Part shown: one piece after another, positions 39,537-48,910 of the stretch
Position numbering within the stretch: position 1 is the stretch's first letter
Layout: every line of letters begins with the position of its first letter
Assembly: GCF_027595165.1 (NCBI RefSeq)
Contig: NZ_CP097291.1
Location: 3,348,001-3,412,000 of the forward strand
Length of the DNA stretch: 64,000 nt
Reading direction: 5' to 3'
From: Providencia sp. PROV188
GTDB lineage: Bacteria; Pseudomonadota; Gammaproteobacteria; Enterobacterales; Enterobacteriaceae
Notes under the pieces: generated by a model
Seen by the model: the letters and a program-made list of their open reading frames with translations, nothing else
What the model was told of the DNA's origin: nothing
Databases searched by the model: none
Made by a program: the position numbers and the translations under genes

Positions 39537-39560
39537 AACCCGCCCTAGTGGCGGGTTTTT
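39537..39560 (+). terminator. tRNA-Phe terminator
   Basis: AACCCGCC and GGCGGGTT form a perfect stem followed by T residues, just after the tRNA. Confidence 0.9.
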
Positions 39561-39650
39561 GCTTTCTAGCGAATCACCTCAGTCTTTACTTCTCAAAAAC
39601 CACTTTCTTCATTCACCACAACCCCCCTAGAAAATTGCGCGAAATCGTGA

Positions 39651-40574
39651 CTACAGGCTTTTGAGTAAATCTTGACGATATGGCAATGCGGTCATTGCAC
39701 CCTTCGCCGTGGTGGCTAATGCGCCACAAATTTGTGCTTGTCCAATAATCATGCCCAGCGTATTTTCATCGCGCGGCAGACCATAAACTGCCAACCCTGC
39801 TAATAGACCTGCGACAAAGGCATCTCCCGCACCTGTCGTATCAACCACCACCACGGGTCTAGCTGAATAATGCAGAATATCTCCCTGCCAACACACCATC
39901 ACCCCATTTTTACCTAGAGTCACAAGTAGCAAATCAAAAGAATACTGTGTGGAAAGTTGTGCAATACCTTGCTGAATATCGGTTTTGCCGCTTAAGAAAA
40001 ATAATTCTTCTTCGGATAACTTCACCACCGAAGCGAAAGTTAACGCTTTATGTAAACATTCACGCAATAGATTTTCATCCTGCCAAAGATCCGTTCGGAT
40101 ATTAGGATCAAAACTAACGCGCCCACCTGCACGACGAATTTTTTCCATAGCATAAAATGTGGTACTACGGCTCGGCTCGGCACTCAGCGCGATAGAGCAC
40201 GCATGTAGCCATTCATTTTCCTGAAATACCGGTAAATCCTCTATTTCTAAAAAAAGATCCGCTGCGGGACGAACCATAAACGTAAAAGTCCGTTCTCCCT
40301 CTTCATCCAGTTCAACCACCACCGTTGATGTACGATGTTGCGAGTCCAACTTCATATAGTCAGTGTCCACTCTCTCTTGATCTAGCGTGCGGCACATAAA
40401 GCGACCAAAAGGATCATTCCCGACACGACCAATAAACCCACTTCGTCCATCAAGGCGAGCAACCCCAGCCGCCACATTCGCAGGCGCACCACCCGGCATC
40501 TGAAGTAAGCAGCCTTCTCTTTCGGGGATCAAATCAACAACAGCATCACCGAGAACCCACACTTTATCGGTCAT
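39651..40574 (-). CDS. cscK: Fructokinase of the sucrose regulon
   Basis: A 307-residue PfkB-family sugar kinase starting MTDKVWVLGDAVVDLIPE. It has GGAPANVAAGVARLDG near the N-terminus and the signature DTTGAGDAFVAGLLAG with the catalytic aspartate towards the C-terminus. It is close to both CscK and ScrK and phosphorylates fructose released from sucrose. It lies 39 nt downstream of the repressor gene on the same strand. Confidence 0.93.
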   Translation of the reverse strand: MTDKVWVLGDAVVDLIPEREGCLLQMPGGAPANVAAGVARLDGRSGFIGRVGNDPFGRFMCRTLDQERVDTDYMKLDSQHRTSTVVVELDEEGERTFTFMVRPAADLFLEIEDLPVFQENEWLHACSIALSAEPSRSTTFYAMEKIRRAGGRVSFDPNIRTDLWQDENLLRECLHKALTFASVVKLSEEELFFLSGKTDIQQGIAQLSTQYSFDLLLVTLGKNGVMVCWQGDILHYSARPVVVVDTTGAGDAFVAGLLAGLAVYGLPRDENTLGMIIGQAQICGALATTAKGAMTALPYRQDLLKSL

Positions 40575-40613
40575 AAATTACTCCACAAGCAATATTGAAA
40601 ATAGTCAGTATGA

Positions 40614-41609
40614 TTAAATTGAATCCCTTGGTAACCAAGGCGATGAAATATAGACAGTTTCTCGATGCGTCTCCCCGTTAATGATATGTAGCGCGCTACG
40701 CTTACCAATCTCATAATGCGGAAGTTGTACCGTCGAAAGCGGTGGAATAAATAATTCACCGATCCCAACCATATTGTCGTAGCCCACAACAGCGACATCT
40801 TTTGGGATCTTCAATCCACTTTCTAACAAGATCTGATAAACGATGAATGCGATCCGATCGTTTCCACAAATAACTGAATCAAAACCCGCTTTTCCATGGT
40901 GGATCTGCTTGCGTACAATCTCAGGAATATCTGCATAATTTTCTGTATTTAAAAAATGATGAGATAACGCATCGGCATTGATTCCATGTTCTTCACAAGC
41001 GCGCTTAACACCAAGAGCTCGACGGAGAGTCGCCGGGTGGTTAGCTGGGAGATATAAACATAGCGGTTGGCGGTATCCCGCATTTAATAGCGCTTTCACC
41101 GCGTTATATTGACCATCTTCATCATCGGGTACATAGCTGGCCGTTGGTACATTTAGGCTTTCACAGTTAGCGAGTACTAATGATACCTTCATCATGTGCT
41201 TGGTAATTTCAACCTGCCTAAGCCCCATTGCCGTGTAAATAATGCCATCCGGGCGATGAGAAAAAAGTAAGCTCGCGATAGCTTCAGGATCATCACCTTC
41301 TAGCATATTCACCACATAGCTATTCCAACCGTGTGAACGCGCGGTTTCTTCAATAGACAGCGTAATATCGACAGAAAAAGGGGACGTTGCCGTATCTAGC
41401 GCCAATACCCCGATCGTTCGAGGTTTTTGCCCTGACCGTGTACCGCGGATCATCCGAGCTGAAAGATCAGGCGTATAACCCGTTTCATTAATGGCTTTTT
41501 GAATGCGTTCTAGTGTCTCTTTTTTCAGCTTTTCAGGATTATTGATAGCTCTTGAGACCGTCATCATTGAAACGCCCGCCAGCTTTGCGACATCTTTTAA
41601 GAGTACCAT
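40614..41609 (-). CDS. cscR: LacI-family sucrose regulon repressor
   Basis: A 331-residue LacI-type repressor with an N-terminal helix-turn-helix (KDVAKLAGVSMMTVSRAINN) and a periplasmic-binding-like effector domain (VAVVGYDNM in the distal part). It is divergent from cscB-cscA and co-directional with cscK. Two identical 12-bp palindromes in the divergent gap are its likely operators. The inducer is inferred to be sucrose or a breakdown sugar. Confidence 0.9.
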   Translation of the reverse strand: MVLLKDVAKLAGVSMMTVSRAINNPEKLKKETLERIQKAINETGYTPDLSARMIRGTRSGQKPRTIGVLALDTATSPFSVDITLSIEETARSHGWNSYVVNMLEGDDPEAIASLLFSHRPDGIIYTAMGLRQVEITKHMMKVSLVLANCESLNVPTASYVPDDEDGQYNAVKALLNAGYRQPLCLYLPANHPATLRRALGVKRACEEHGINADALSHHFLNTENYADIPEIVRKQIHHGKAGFDSVICGNDRIAFIVYQILLESGLKIPKDVAVVGYDNMVGIGELFIPPLSTVQLPHYEIGKRSALHIINGETHRETVYISSPWLPRDSI

Positions 41610-41626
41610 TTTGCCCTCTTTACTCT

Positions 41627-41671
41627 GTTTTCAACGTCTTTGTTTTCAACGTCTTTGGTTCCAACGTCTTT
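41627..41671. repeat. Triplicate 15-bp tandem repeat upstream of cscR
   Basis: Three units of a 15-mer (two exact GTTTTCAACGTCTTT and one variant GGTTCCAACGTCTTT) run head to tail just before the repressor start codon, in its leader. Confidence 0.85.
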
Positions 41672-41754
41672 TCGTCGGAGTATATCAACCAATAAATCGC
41701 CACATGATTGCGAGAATCAGAAACCTGTGACATCCCTCACATACCGCCAATGTT

Positions 41755-41766
41755 AATGTTAACATT
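41755..41766. promoter_or_regulatory. Sucrose operator, distal copy
   Basis: The perfect palindrome AATGTTAACATT occurs here and again 58 bp downstream. It is the size and form of a LacI-family half-site pair. Confidence 0.75.
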
Positions 41767-41812
41767 GGTGATTAACATCATATTTATGCACTATACCGTC
41801 TTTTATAAAGTG

Positions 41813-41824
41813 AATGTTAACATT
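41813..41824. promoter_or_regulatory. Sucrose operator, proximal copy
   Basis: This is the second exact AATGTTAACATT, 36 bp before the cscB start. A TATAAAG element just upstream suggests that it covers the promoter or initial transcribed region. Confidence 0.75.
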
Positions 41825-41859
41825 AACAATATAGACATTCTGACAGTAGGAGAATATCT

Positions 41860-43122
41860 ATGGGCAAAAAAACACGCGCTAACATGCATGCCTATCTCAC
41901 ATTAAGTGGTTTGTTATTTACTTTCTTTTGGACATGGTCATCCGTGTTTTCCTTGGTATCTCTGTGGCTCAGCCAAAAAATTGGCTTAAAGGGCACCGAT
42001 ACGGGCATTATTTTTTCTGTTATCAGCTTAACCGCATTTTGTGCTCAGCCTCTTTACGGGTTTATTCAAGACAGGCTTGGCTTACGCAAAAATCTATTAT
42101 GGTTTCTGGGGGGATTGCTATTAATCAGCGGACCTTGGTTTATTTTTGTCTGTACCCCCTTATTAAAATGGAATATTTTTGCGGGAGCGGCCGCGTTGGG
42201 CATTTATGTTGGCGCGACTTTCTTTGCCGGTATTGGCGCTCTTGAATCCTATACTGAACGCGTCAGTCGTATTGCAAGTTTTGAATATGGTCGTGCCCGT
42301 ATGTGGGGCTCACTGGGCTGGGCGGGCGCCACCTTTTTTGCTGGGTTATTATTTAATATCGATCCCAACTTAAATTTTGCCATGGGTTCTGCCAGCGCAC
42401 TTCTGTTCATCATTTTGTTATGGCGTTTACGCAACGTTCGCCCTCATACCATGAATGAACTTGAGTTCGGAAAAACTCAGTCGCTGACTATCACTGATGC
42501 GCTGGGATTATTACGCATGCGCTCATTTTGGTCTTTGGTGATATTTGTCTGCGGGGTAAGTGTTTATAACGTCTACGACCAACAATTTCCGGTCTATTTT
42601 GCTTCGTTGTTTGCAAGCCAAAACGAAGGCAACGAGATGTTTGGCTACTTAAACTCGCTTCAGGTCTTTTTAGAGGCAGGTGGTATGTTCTTAGCACCTT
42701 TCCTCGTCAATCGGATTGGTGCCAAACGTGGTCTGCTTTTGAGTGGTGTCATCATGGCACTGCGCATTTTAGGTTCGGGGCTTGCTGACGATGCAATCAC
42801 GATTTCATTTATGAAGCTGCTACATGCGGTTGAACTCCCTATCCTATTAATTTCATTATTTAAATACATTACATCCGTATTTGATAAACGTTTATCTGCA
42901 ACCATCTACTTAGTGGGTTTCCAGTTTGTAGCGTCGCTCTGCGCCTCATTCTTATCCCCGCTCGCAGGCTACAGTTATGACACATTAGGCTTTGCAGATA
43001 CCTATATGATCCTCGCCGCTATCGTCATTTTGATGACGATAATTTCAAGTGTCCTTCTGCAATCAGAGGACGCATCAACCGTCAATCGTATGACAACATC
43101 GAAAAAAACGGTGGAACTATGA
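41860..43122 (+). CDS. cscB: Sucrose permease, OHS family of MFS
   Basis: A 420-residue, 12-helix oligosaccharide:H+ symporter related to CscB and LacY: FDKRLSATIYLVGFQ, YGYLNS-like FGYLNSLQVFLEAGG, and EYGRARMWGSLGWA. It takes up sucrose unphosphorylated. The ribosome site is AGTAGGAG. The stop overlaps the cscA start as ATGA. Confidence 0.92.
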   Translation: MGKKTRANMHAYLTLSGLLFTFFWTWSSVFSLVSLWLSQKIGLKGTDTGIIFSVISLTAFCAQPLYGFIQDRLGLRKNLLWFLGGLLLISGPWFIFVCTPLLKWNIFAGAAALGIYVGATFFAGIGALESYTERVSRIASFEYGRARMWGSLGWAGATFFAGLLFNIDPNLNFAMGSASALLFIILLWRLRNVRPHTMNELEFGKTQSLTITDALGLLRMRSFWSLVIFVCGVSVYNVYDQQFPVYFASLFASQNEGNEMFGYLNSLQVFLEAGGMFLAPFLVNRIGAKRGLLLSGVIMALRILGSGLADDAITISFMKLLHAVELPILLISLFKYITSVFDKRLSATIYLVGFQFVASLCASFLSPLAGYSYDTLGFADTYMILAAIVILMTIISSVLLQSEDASTVNRMTTSKKTVEL

Positions 43123-44564
43123 AACAAAAACTTCAGCAAGCACAATTTGCTCTTGAGCAACTTAAAGCTCAACGTGGAAATACCTATTACCCTGACTTCC
43201 ATCTTGCGCCACCCGCTGGCTGGATGAATGATCCCAATGGCTTGATCTGCTTTGATGGGTTATATCACGCATTTTATCAACATCATCCAATGAGTGCTGA
43301 CTGGGGGCCAATGCATTGGGGTCACGCCACCAGCCACGACATGATCCATTGGCAACATGAGCCTATCGCCCTAGCACCCGGTGATGACTATGATCGTGAT
43401 GGCTGTTTTTCAGGTTGTGCCGTAAATGATAATGGAACCCTTTCACTCATTTATACGGGGCATGTGTGGCTAAAAGAAGCTGGTGACGATAGCGCTATCC
43501 GTGAAGTTCAATGTTTAGCAACCAGTACTGACGGTATTCACTTTGAAAAACAAGGTATTGTGCTAACGCCTCCCGATGGCATTATGCATTTCCGTGATCC
43601 TAAAATTTGGCAAGAAAACGGCACTTGGTGGATGGTGATAGGTGCACGAGACGCGGCAAATTGTGGGCAAACGTTGCTTTATAAGGGAAATTCACTACGC
43701 GAATGGCAACTTGATCGAATCCTCGCTCACGCTGATGTTGATGGTGGCTATATGTGGGAATGCCCAGATTTCTTCCCGTGTGGCGACCACCACTATTTGA
43801 TGTTTTCACCGCAAGGTATTCAACAAAATACAGGTTATCAGTATCGTAATCGCTTCCAATCCGGTGTGATCCAAGGTCACTGGCAAGAAGGAAGCGCTTT
43901 TATACAAAGTCAAAAATTTACTGAACTGGATAATGGGCACGATTTCTACGCGCCACAATCATTCACGACAGCTGATGGACGACGTGTCATTATGGCTTGG
44001 ATGGATATGTGGGAATCTGCTATGCCATCCAAACAAGAAGGCTGGGCAGGCTGCTTAACCCTACCACGCGAGTTATTTGTACGAGATGGGCATTTATGCC
44101 AACGTCCAGTGATTGAAGCCAAATCACTGCGCCAACAGAGCCAACTCATTGAGCCTCACTCGGTTAGTCAAACAGAAGTGCTACTCGAACATTCCAGCGC
44201 CATCGAGTTAGAGCTTGTTTGGGATAGAAACCAAAGTAATGCTGAACGATATGGCATAGCGCTAGGTAATAAGGTAGGCGATGGATTAGAGCTGTATATT
44301 GATAGCCAATCTCAACGCTTAGTGCTCTGGCGGCACTACCCAGAATATGAGCTGGACGGTTATCGCAGCATTCCATTACCCACAAACGATAAACTTTCAT
44401 TGCGTATTTTTATTGACCGCTCCTCCGTTGAAGTCTTTGTCAACGATGGTGACGCCGCAATGTCTAGCCGCATTTATCCCCAACCTAATGAACGCAAGCT
44501 AATGTTATTTGCTTCTCATGGTAGCGCGGTTATTTCTGAAGGAACGCTTTGGCAGCTCAAATAA
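43119..44564 (+). CDS. cscA: Sucrose hydrolase (invertase), GH32
   Basis: A 481-residue glycoside hydrolase with the GH32 blocks WMNDPNG (residues 35-41, nucleophile D38), FRDPK (transition-state stabiliser) and WECPDFF (acid/base Glu), plus the C-terminal beta-sandwich with IFIDRSSVEVFVNDG. It splits cytoplasmic sucrose into glucose and fructose. There is no signal peptide, which fits a cytoplasmic enzyme working with CscB and CscK. Confidence 0.95.
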   Translation: MKQKLQQAQFALEQLKAQRGNTYYPDFHLAPPAGWMNDPNGLICFDGLYHAFYQHHPMSADWGPMHWGHATSHDMIHWQHEPIALAPGDDYDRDGCFSGCAVNDNGTLSLIYTGHVWLKEAGDDSAIREVQCLATSTDGIHFEKQGIVLTPPDGIMHFRDPKIWQENGTWWMVIGARDAANCGQTLLYKGNSLREWQLDRILAHADVDGGYMWECPDFFPCGDHHYLMFSPQGIQQNTGYQYRNRFQSGVIQGHWQEGSAFIQSQKFTELDNGHDFYAPQSFTTADGRRVIMAWMDMWESAMPSKQEGWAGCLTLPRELFVRDGHLCQRPVIEAKSLRQQSQLIEPHSVSQTEVLLEHSSAIELELVWDRNQSNAERYGIALGNKVGDGLELYIDSQSQRLVLWRHYPEYELDGYRSIPLPTNDKLSLRIFIDRSSVEVFVNDGDAAMSSRIYPQPNERKLMLFASHGSAVISEGTLWQLK

Positions 44565-44594
44565 TGATTGAGCCGGAATTGGGATAAACAAAAT

Positions 44595-44628
44595 CGCCTT
44601 GTGATGTGCTTTATCACAAGGCGTTTTT
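44595..44628 (+). terminator. cscBA terminator
   Basis: A perfect 11-bp stem CGCCTTGTGAT/ATCACAAGGCG is followed by five T residues. Confidence 0.92.
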
Positions 44629-44876
44629 AATCCTTTAGACTCTGGTTGAGGTTCGTTTCACTTTTATATTCTTAGCTTAAATAGATAAGTATTATTATCG
44701 ACCTTATAAGTTATTCACATCAAAAAAACTCCCGGAAAACCTGCATAAAATACGGCTTTAACGTATAATCAACGCTGTTGAGCTTTTGCTCACTTCACAC
44801 AGTGTCGATATCATCATAAATAACACGCGAACCCAGACTAAAATGGGCTTTTGATACTCTATTGATCAGGTGAGAT
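44629..44876 (+). promoter_or_regulatory. Leader of the RpiR-family gene
   Basis: About 250 bp without a gene between the sucrose terminator and the RpiR regulator. I see no recognisable operator. The start has a GGTGAG site upstream. Confidence 0.4.
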
Positions 44877-45617
44877 ATGCTGGATTTTCTAAAGAATTAT
44901 GACAACTTAACCGTCAGTGAAAAAAAAGTATTAAAATATCTTACCGATAATATTGCCGATATTCCCTACTTGAATATTAATGAATTAGTCGCCAAAACGT
45001 TTGTCTCTAAGACTGTCATTATTAATTTGTCCCAGAAATTAGGCTTTAGTGGGTTTAAAGAACTCAAATTTCAAATTAATAACCATATCCTTTCGCAAAA
45101 TAAAGCGGAAAAAAATAACCCGGCATCGTATAAAAAGCAGCTTGAAAATAATATCCATAAAACCTTCACGTTGATTAATGAAGAGCAAATTCGCGACTGT
45201 GCGAAAACATTACGCGGCTCGCGTAATATCTTTTTAGTGGCACGTGGCACCAGTAAAGCCGTCGGTTATTATCTTGAACACTTGCTATTCTCTCTTGGAT
45301 TACACTGCTTTTTTATCAACGATTACAATCTCTCCGACTCGTTTACTCGCCTAGTTAACCAAAATGATACGGTGATTTTTATCTCGCTATCCGGCGGAAC
45401 TAAAAAAATCATTGAAACCGCTAAAATCGTGCAATTGAAAGAGGCCAACATCATCAGTATGACTGCCTTTCACACAAACGAACTCACTGCCTACGCCAAT
45501 AACACCCTTTTCTGCTTCGCGGATAGCTATGACACTAAACGGGATGATTCAAAATCCAGAACCGGATTTTTCATTCTGGTGGACTTGTTAATTAATGAAT
45601 TGGAAAATCTGCTGTAA
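44877..45617 (+). CDS. MurR/RpiR-family regulator
   Basis: A 246-residue protein with an N-terminal RpiR helix-turn-helix (about residues 1-75; LTVSEKKVLKYLTDN, TFVSKTVIINLSQKLGFSGF) and a SIS domain (RNIFLVARGTSKAVGYY, VIFISLSGGTKKII) that binds phosphosugars. It precedes a PTS permease and a lyase on the same strand, so it very likely controls them in response to the imported sugar phosphate. Confidence 0.9.
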   Translation: MLDFLKNYDNLTVSEKKVLKYLTDNIADIPYLNINELVAKTFVSKTVIINLSQKLGFSGFKELKFQINNHILSQNKAEKNNPASYKKQLENNIHKTFTLINEEQIRDCAKTLRGSRNIFLVARGTSKAVGYYLEHLLFSLGLHCFFINDYNLSDSFTRLVNQNDTVIFISLSGGTKKIIETAKIVQLKEANIISMTAFHTNELTAYANNTLFCFADSYDTKRDDSKSRTGFFILVDLLINELENLL

Positions 45618-45900
45618 ATAAACGCCTCCCTCACCTTATTTATTTAGCTTAAAGTTAATTAAATACTTTTCATTCAATTATTTTTGTTATTCTTCAAATA
45701 ATTATTTATTTAAAAAATCATCAACACATTGATGACAAAATTATTATTAGTATGATTTTAAAAGCTTTATTTAATAATAATGACCTAGGTCTTAATCTAT
45801 GACCTGAGATAATATTTAAAACCGTAACATCATTTCATTTAAAAAACCCAGTGCTAGTATTCCAGTTAATTTCAATAATTCTTCGTCATTAGGAAAAAAT
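45618..45900 (+). promoter_or_regulatory. Upstream region of the PTS-lyase operon
   Basis: A 283-bp AT-rich gap with the palindrome GACCTAGGTC at 45782-45791, and a second GACCT 18 bp after its start. This is a candidate RpiR-type operator. Confidence 0.45.
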
Positions 45901-47457
45901 ATGGCTAAAAGAAAATTCGGTGAGTCAATCCAGCGCTTTGGTAGGACACTGCTCCTGCCAATCGGGGTTCTGGCTCCAATTGGTATGATACTGGGGATCA
46001 GTGGTGCATTAGTTCAAACCTACATGATTGCTCGATTCCCTTTCCTCGGCAATGAAACCGTTAACGCATTACTTGTCAGCATCCGTTCTATTGCGGGCGT
46101 TATCTTCGACAACATCCCATTACTGTTCGCCATGGGGGTTGCCTATGGCATGAGCCAGCGTGATAAGGGGATCGCGGTCTTCGCCTCCGTTGTGGGTTAC
46201 CTTTCGTTGATCATCACCATGAATATTTGGTTGGTGCTCACTGGTAAACTGGCGGATCCCGCGATTATGGGTCAAGTGGGACAGATTAAAGTTTTAGGTA
46301 TTCAAACCTTAAATATCAGTGCCGCTGGGGGAATTATTACAGGGTTAATTGGTGCATGGGCCACCGATAAATTCTACAACCTCGAGCTACCGACTGCCTT
46401 CGCCTTCTTCTCAGGTAAAAAATCGGTTGCGATCATCATGGTCGGTTTAATGATCATGGTCGGTGGAACATTACCGTTTATCTGGGAAGTCTTAGTACAA
46501 GGCTTGATGAAGCTTTCTGCCGTCTTCCTAAGTCCTGTCGGTCCATTCTTTACCGCAGGGGGTGAACGTCTGTTTATTCCATTCGGGTTACACCATGTTT
46601 GGAACGTTCTGTTTAGATTTACCGAAGCCGGTGGTACCTATGTTATTGATGGACAAACCTTTGTTGGTGTCGTTCCAGCCTTAACGGAAGTGTTATTTAA
46701 GCAAGGTCCAAGTAGTGAATACTGGGCAATGATGCCAAGCCTGACGCGCTTTATGGCGCAGCAACAAATGCTGGTGACGCTGTTCCTGTTCCCTGCGATT
46801 GCATTAGCTATCTATAAAACATCGAAAAAAGAGAACCGAGCTGAAGTTAAATCGATGTTGGTGACCATGGTATTGACCGCGATGCTCGGTAACGTGACCG
46901 AACCGCTCGAATTTACCTTCGTGTTTATCGCACCGCTGCTGTACTTAATCTATGCCATCATCGTCGGTATTGGTGCAGTGTTGTTGTCATTCGCTGGGGT
47001 TGCTATCGGGTATATCCGTGGAACCGTGTTTGACTTCACTATCTTCGGTCTGCTGTACGAGCACACTAACTGGATATTCTTAGTCCTGATTGGTGGCGGT
47101 TTAGCGGTAGTGACTTACTTCATCTTCTACTGGGCGATTATCAAATTTGATATCAAAACCCCAGGTCGTGAAGAGTCGAGCAACCTGAAAAATACCTTAA
47201 TTAAAGAAAAACGTTATGGCGAAATCGCTGAGATCCTTGTTGAAGCCTTAGGCGGTAAAGAGAACATTCGTAACGTAGATAACTGTATTACCCGTATGCG
47301 TATTGATGTCGCAGAAGTGAATAAAATTGATAAAGATTTAATGTTGGAATCAGGATGTACCGCATTCTTCTTTCCATCGGCAAACCACGTCCACGTAGTT
47401 TATGGACCGAAAGTTGAATTTGTTCGCAACGCTGTTGATGAGTTCATGAAGAAATAA
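45901..47457 (+). CDS. PTS EIICB component, glucose/maltose-like class
   Basis: A 518-residue permease with an N-terminal EIIC of the glucose superfamily (LLPIGVLAPIGMILGISGAL, IPFGLHHVWNVLFRFTEAGG, GNVTEPLEFTFVF) and a C-terminal EIIB with the phospho-cysteine C462 in NCITRMRIDV. EIIA is absent, so Crr is probably the donor. It imports and phosphorylates an unknown sugar-like compound. A lyase gene follows after 8 nt. The EIIB loop SGCTAFFFPSANHVHVVYG is intact. Confidence 0.9.
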   Translation: MAKRKFGESIQRFGRTLLLPIGVLAPIGMILGISGALVQTYMIARFPFLGNETVNALLVSIRSIAGVIFDNIPLLFAMGVAYGMSQRDKGIAVFASVVGYLSLIITMNIWLVLTGKLADPAIMGQVGQIKVLGIQTLNISAAGGIITGLIGAWATDKFYNLELPTAFAFFSGKKSVAIIMVGLMIMVGGTLPFIWEVLVQGLMKLSAVFLSPVGPFFTAGGERLFIPFGLHHVWNVLFRFTEAGGTYVIDGQTFVGVVPALTEVLFKQGPSSEYWAMMPSLTRFMAQQQMLVTLFLFPAIALAIYKTSKKENRAEVKSMLVTMVLTAMLGNVTEPLEFTFVFIAPLLYLIYAIIVGIGAVLLSFAGVAIGYIRGTVFDFTIFGLLYEHTNWIFLVLIGGGLAVVTYFIFYWAIIKFDIKTPGREESSNLKNTLIKEKRYGEIAEILVEALGGKENIRNVDNCITRMRIDVAEVNKIDKDLMLESGCTAFFFPSANHVHVVYGPKVEFVRNAVDEFMKK

Positions 47458-47465
47458 AAGGATAT

Positions 47466-48839
47466 ATGATGAGAGCCTTATATGATTCTAAGAGTAAAAC
47501 CATCGATGACCGCGGTATAAAAGCCCTGTTATCGGATGAAGCCAAATACAATACTTGGCTGATGTTTGAATCCATGTTAGCTCAAGCGCAGGCTGAAGCG
47601 GGGTTCATTCCCCAATCAGCGGCCGATGAAATTAAAGAAAAAGCGGTTATTGAGAACATTGATTTTGAAGAGATGAGCCGCATTTACCAAAAAATTGGGC
47701 ACGGTTTCGTTCCCTTCTTAAAAGTCTTGGTGAATGCGTGTTCTGAAGAGAGTGGTAAATACATCCATTACGGAATTACCACCCAAAATATTCAGCAAAG
47801 CTCGCAGCTGTACATGATGAAAACGGTACATAATAAATTTATGTTGCTGTTAGGTGAGATCATCGAAAACCTGTCGGGTCTTGCTGAAAAAACTAAGCAT
47901 ATGGTGATGCCAGGCAGAACCCATGGGCGCCACGCTATTCCAATTACTTACGGTTACAAAGTGTCCGTATGGATCAGCGATTTCATTGACTGCTACCAGC
48001 GTATGAAAGAGTGTGAAAAGCGCGTATTTACCATCATGATGGGTGGCGCTGTGGGTGCGTTTAACTCCATGCCGGGGATTGGTTTAGAAGTGCAAAAACG
48101 CGTTGCTGAGCTGACGGGCATGCATGCGATGGAAGTCCCATCTCGCAACCTCAGCACCCATAAACTCGAGTACATGGCGAACTTAGCGCTGATGGCGAAT
48201 ATCTGTCATAAAATCGGGGAAGAAGTTTACAGCACGACGCTGGAAGAAATAGCGGAAGTGTCTGAAGGCTTCACCAAAGGCACAGTGGGCAGCAGCACCA
48301 TGCCACACAAAATCAACCCAAAACTGGCGAAAGGGATTATTGCTAACTCCCAAAAACTGTATTCGTTACCGAGTGTTGGGATGTATTCTGCCGTCAGACC
48401 GTATGAAGGTGATAGCAGCTCTTATATGTTATTCGATGGGCTTATCGAAGAAGCGCTGGAACTGACTACTGAAATTTTATTAAGAACCGAAGAGCTTTCG
48501 AGAACTCTGGTACCTCACGAAGAGAGAATGCTGCATAACGTTCTGAGAAATAAAGGGTTAGATAATACCGAATACGTGATGATGAAAATGGCTGAGAAGC
48601 TGGGTAAAGATAAAGCACACTCATTGCTGTATGAAGAAGCCATCAAAACCGCAGCGGATGGTGAGGATTTCTACACTAACCTCACCAAGAACGAAACCAT
48701 TACGGCAGCATTTAGCAATGATGAAATCAAAGCGATGCTAGACCCACGTTCGTATATTGGTTTGTCCGTTGAAATCGCAGAAAAAGAAGCGAAACGTGGT
48801 TTAGCCGCAGCCCAAGAAATTAAACAGATTTATCAGTAA
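47466..48839 (+). CDS. Fumarase/aspartase-superfamily lyase, adenylosuccinate-lyase-like
   Basis: A 457-residue lyase with the superfamily signature GSSTMPHKINP (about residues 275-285), HYGITTQN mid-N-terminal and GRTHGRHAIPITYG. The closest relatives I can recall by pattern are adenylosuccinate lyase and carboxymuconate cycloisomerase, but it is not the housekeeping PurB. Members split succinyl or aspartyl adducts by releasing fumarate. Co-transcription with a PTS permease suggests that it acts on the imported phosphorylated compound. The substrate is unknown. Confidence 0.82.
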   Translation: MMRALYDSKSKTIDDRGIKALLSDEAKYNTWLMFESMLAQAQAEAGFIPQSAADEIKEKAVIENIDFEEMSRIYQKIGHGFVPFLKVLVNACSEESGKYIHYGITTQNIQQSSQLYMMKTVHNKFMLLLGEIIENLSGLAEKTKHMVMPGRTHGRHAIPITYGYKVSVWISDFIDCYQRMKECEKRVFTIMMGGAVGAFNSMPGIGLEVQKRVAELTGMHAMEVPSRNLSTHKLEYMANLALMANICHKIGEEVYSTTLEEIAEVSEGFTKGTVGSSTMPHKINPKLAKGIIANSQKLYSLPSVGMYSAVRPYEGDSSSYMLFDGLIEEALELTTEILLRTEELSRTLVPHEERMLHNVLRNKGLDNTEYVMMKMAEKLGKDKAHSLLYEEAIKTAADGEDFYTNLTKNETITAAFSNDEIKAMLDPRSYIGLSVEIAEKEAKRGLAAAQEIKQIYQ

Positions 48840-48877
48840 TTATTCGCTTAATAATTTAACTTAATTCTGTTATTTGA

Positions 48878-48910
48878 AGCCGCCATTTTAAAACAATGGC
48901 GGCTTTTTTT
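48878..48910 (+). terminator. Terminator of the PTS-lyase operon
   Basis: AGCCGCCATT and AATGGCGGCT form a 10-bp stem followed by seven T residues. Confidence 0.92.
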
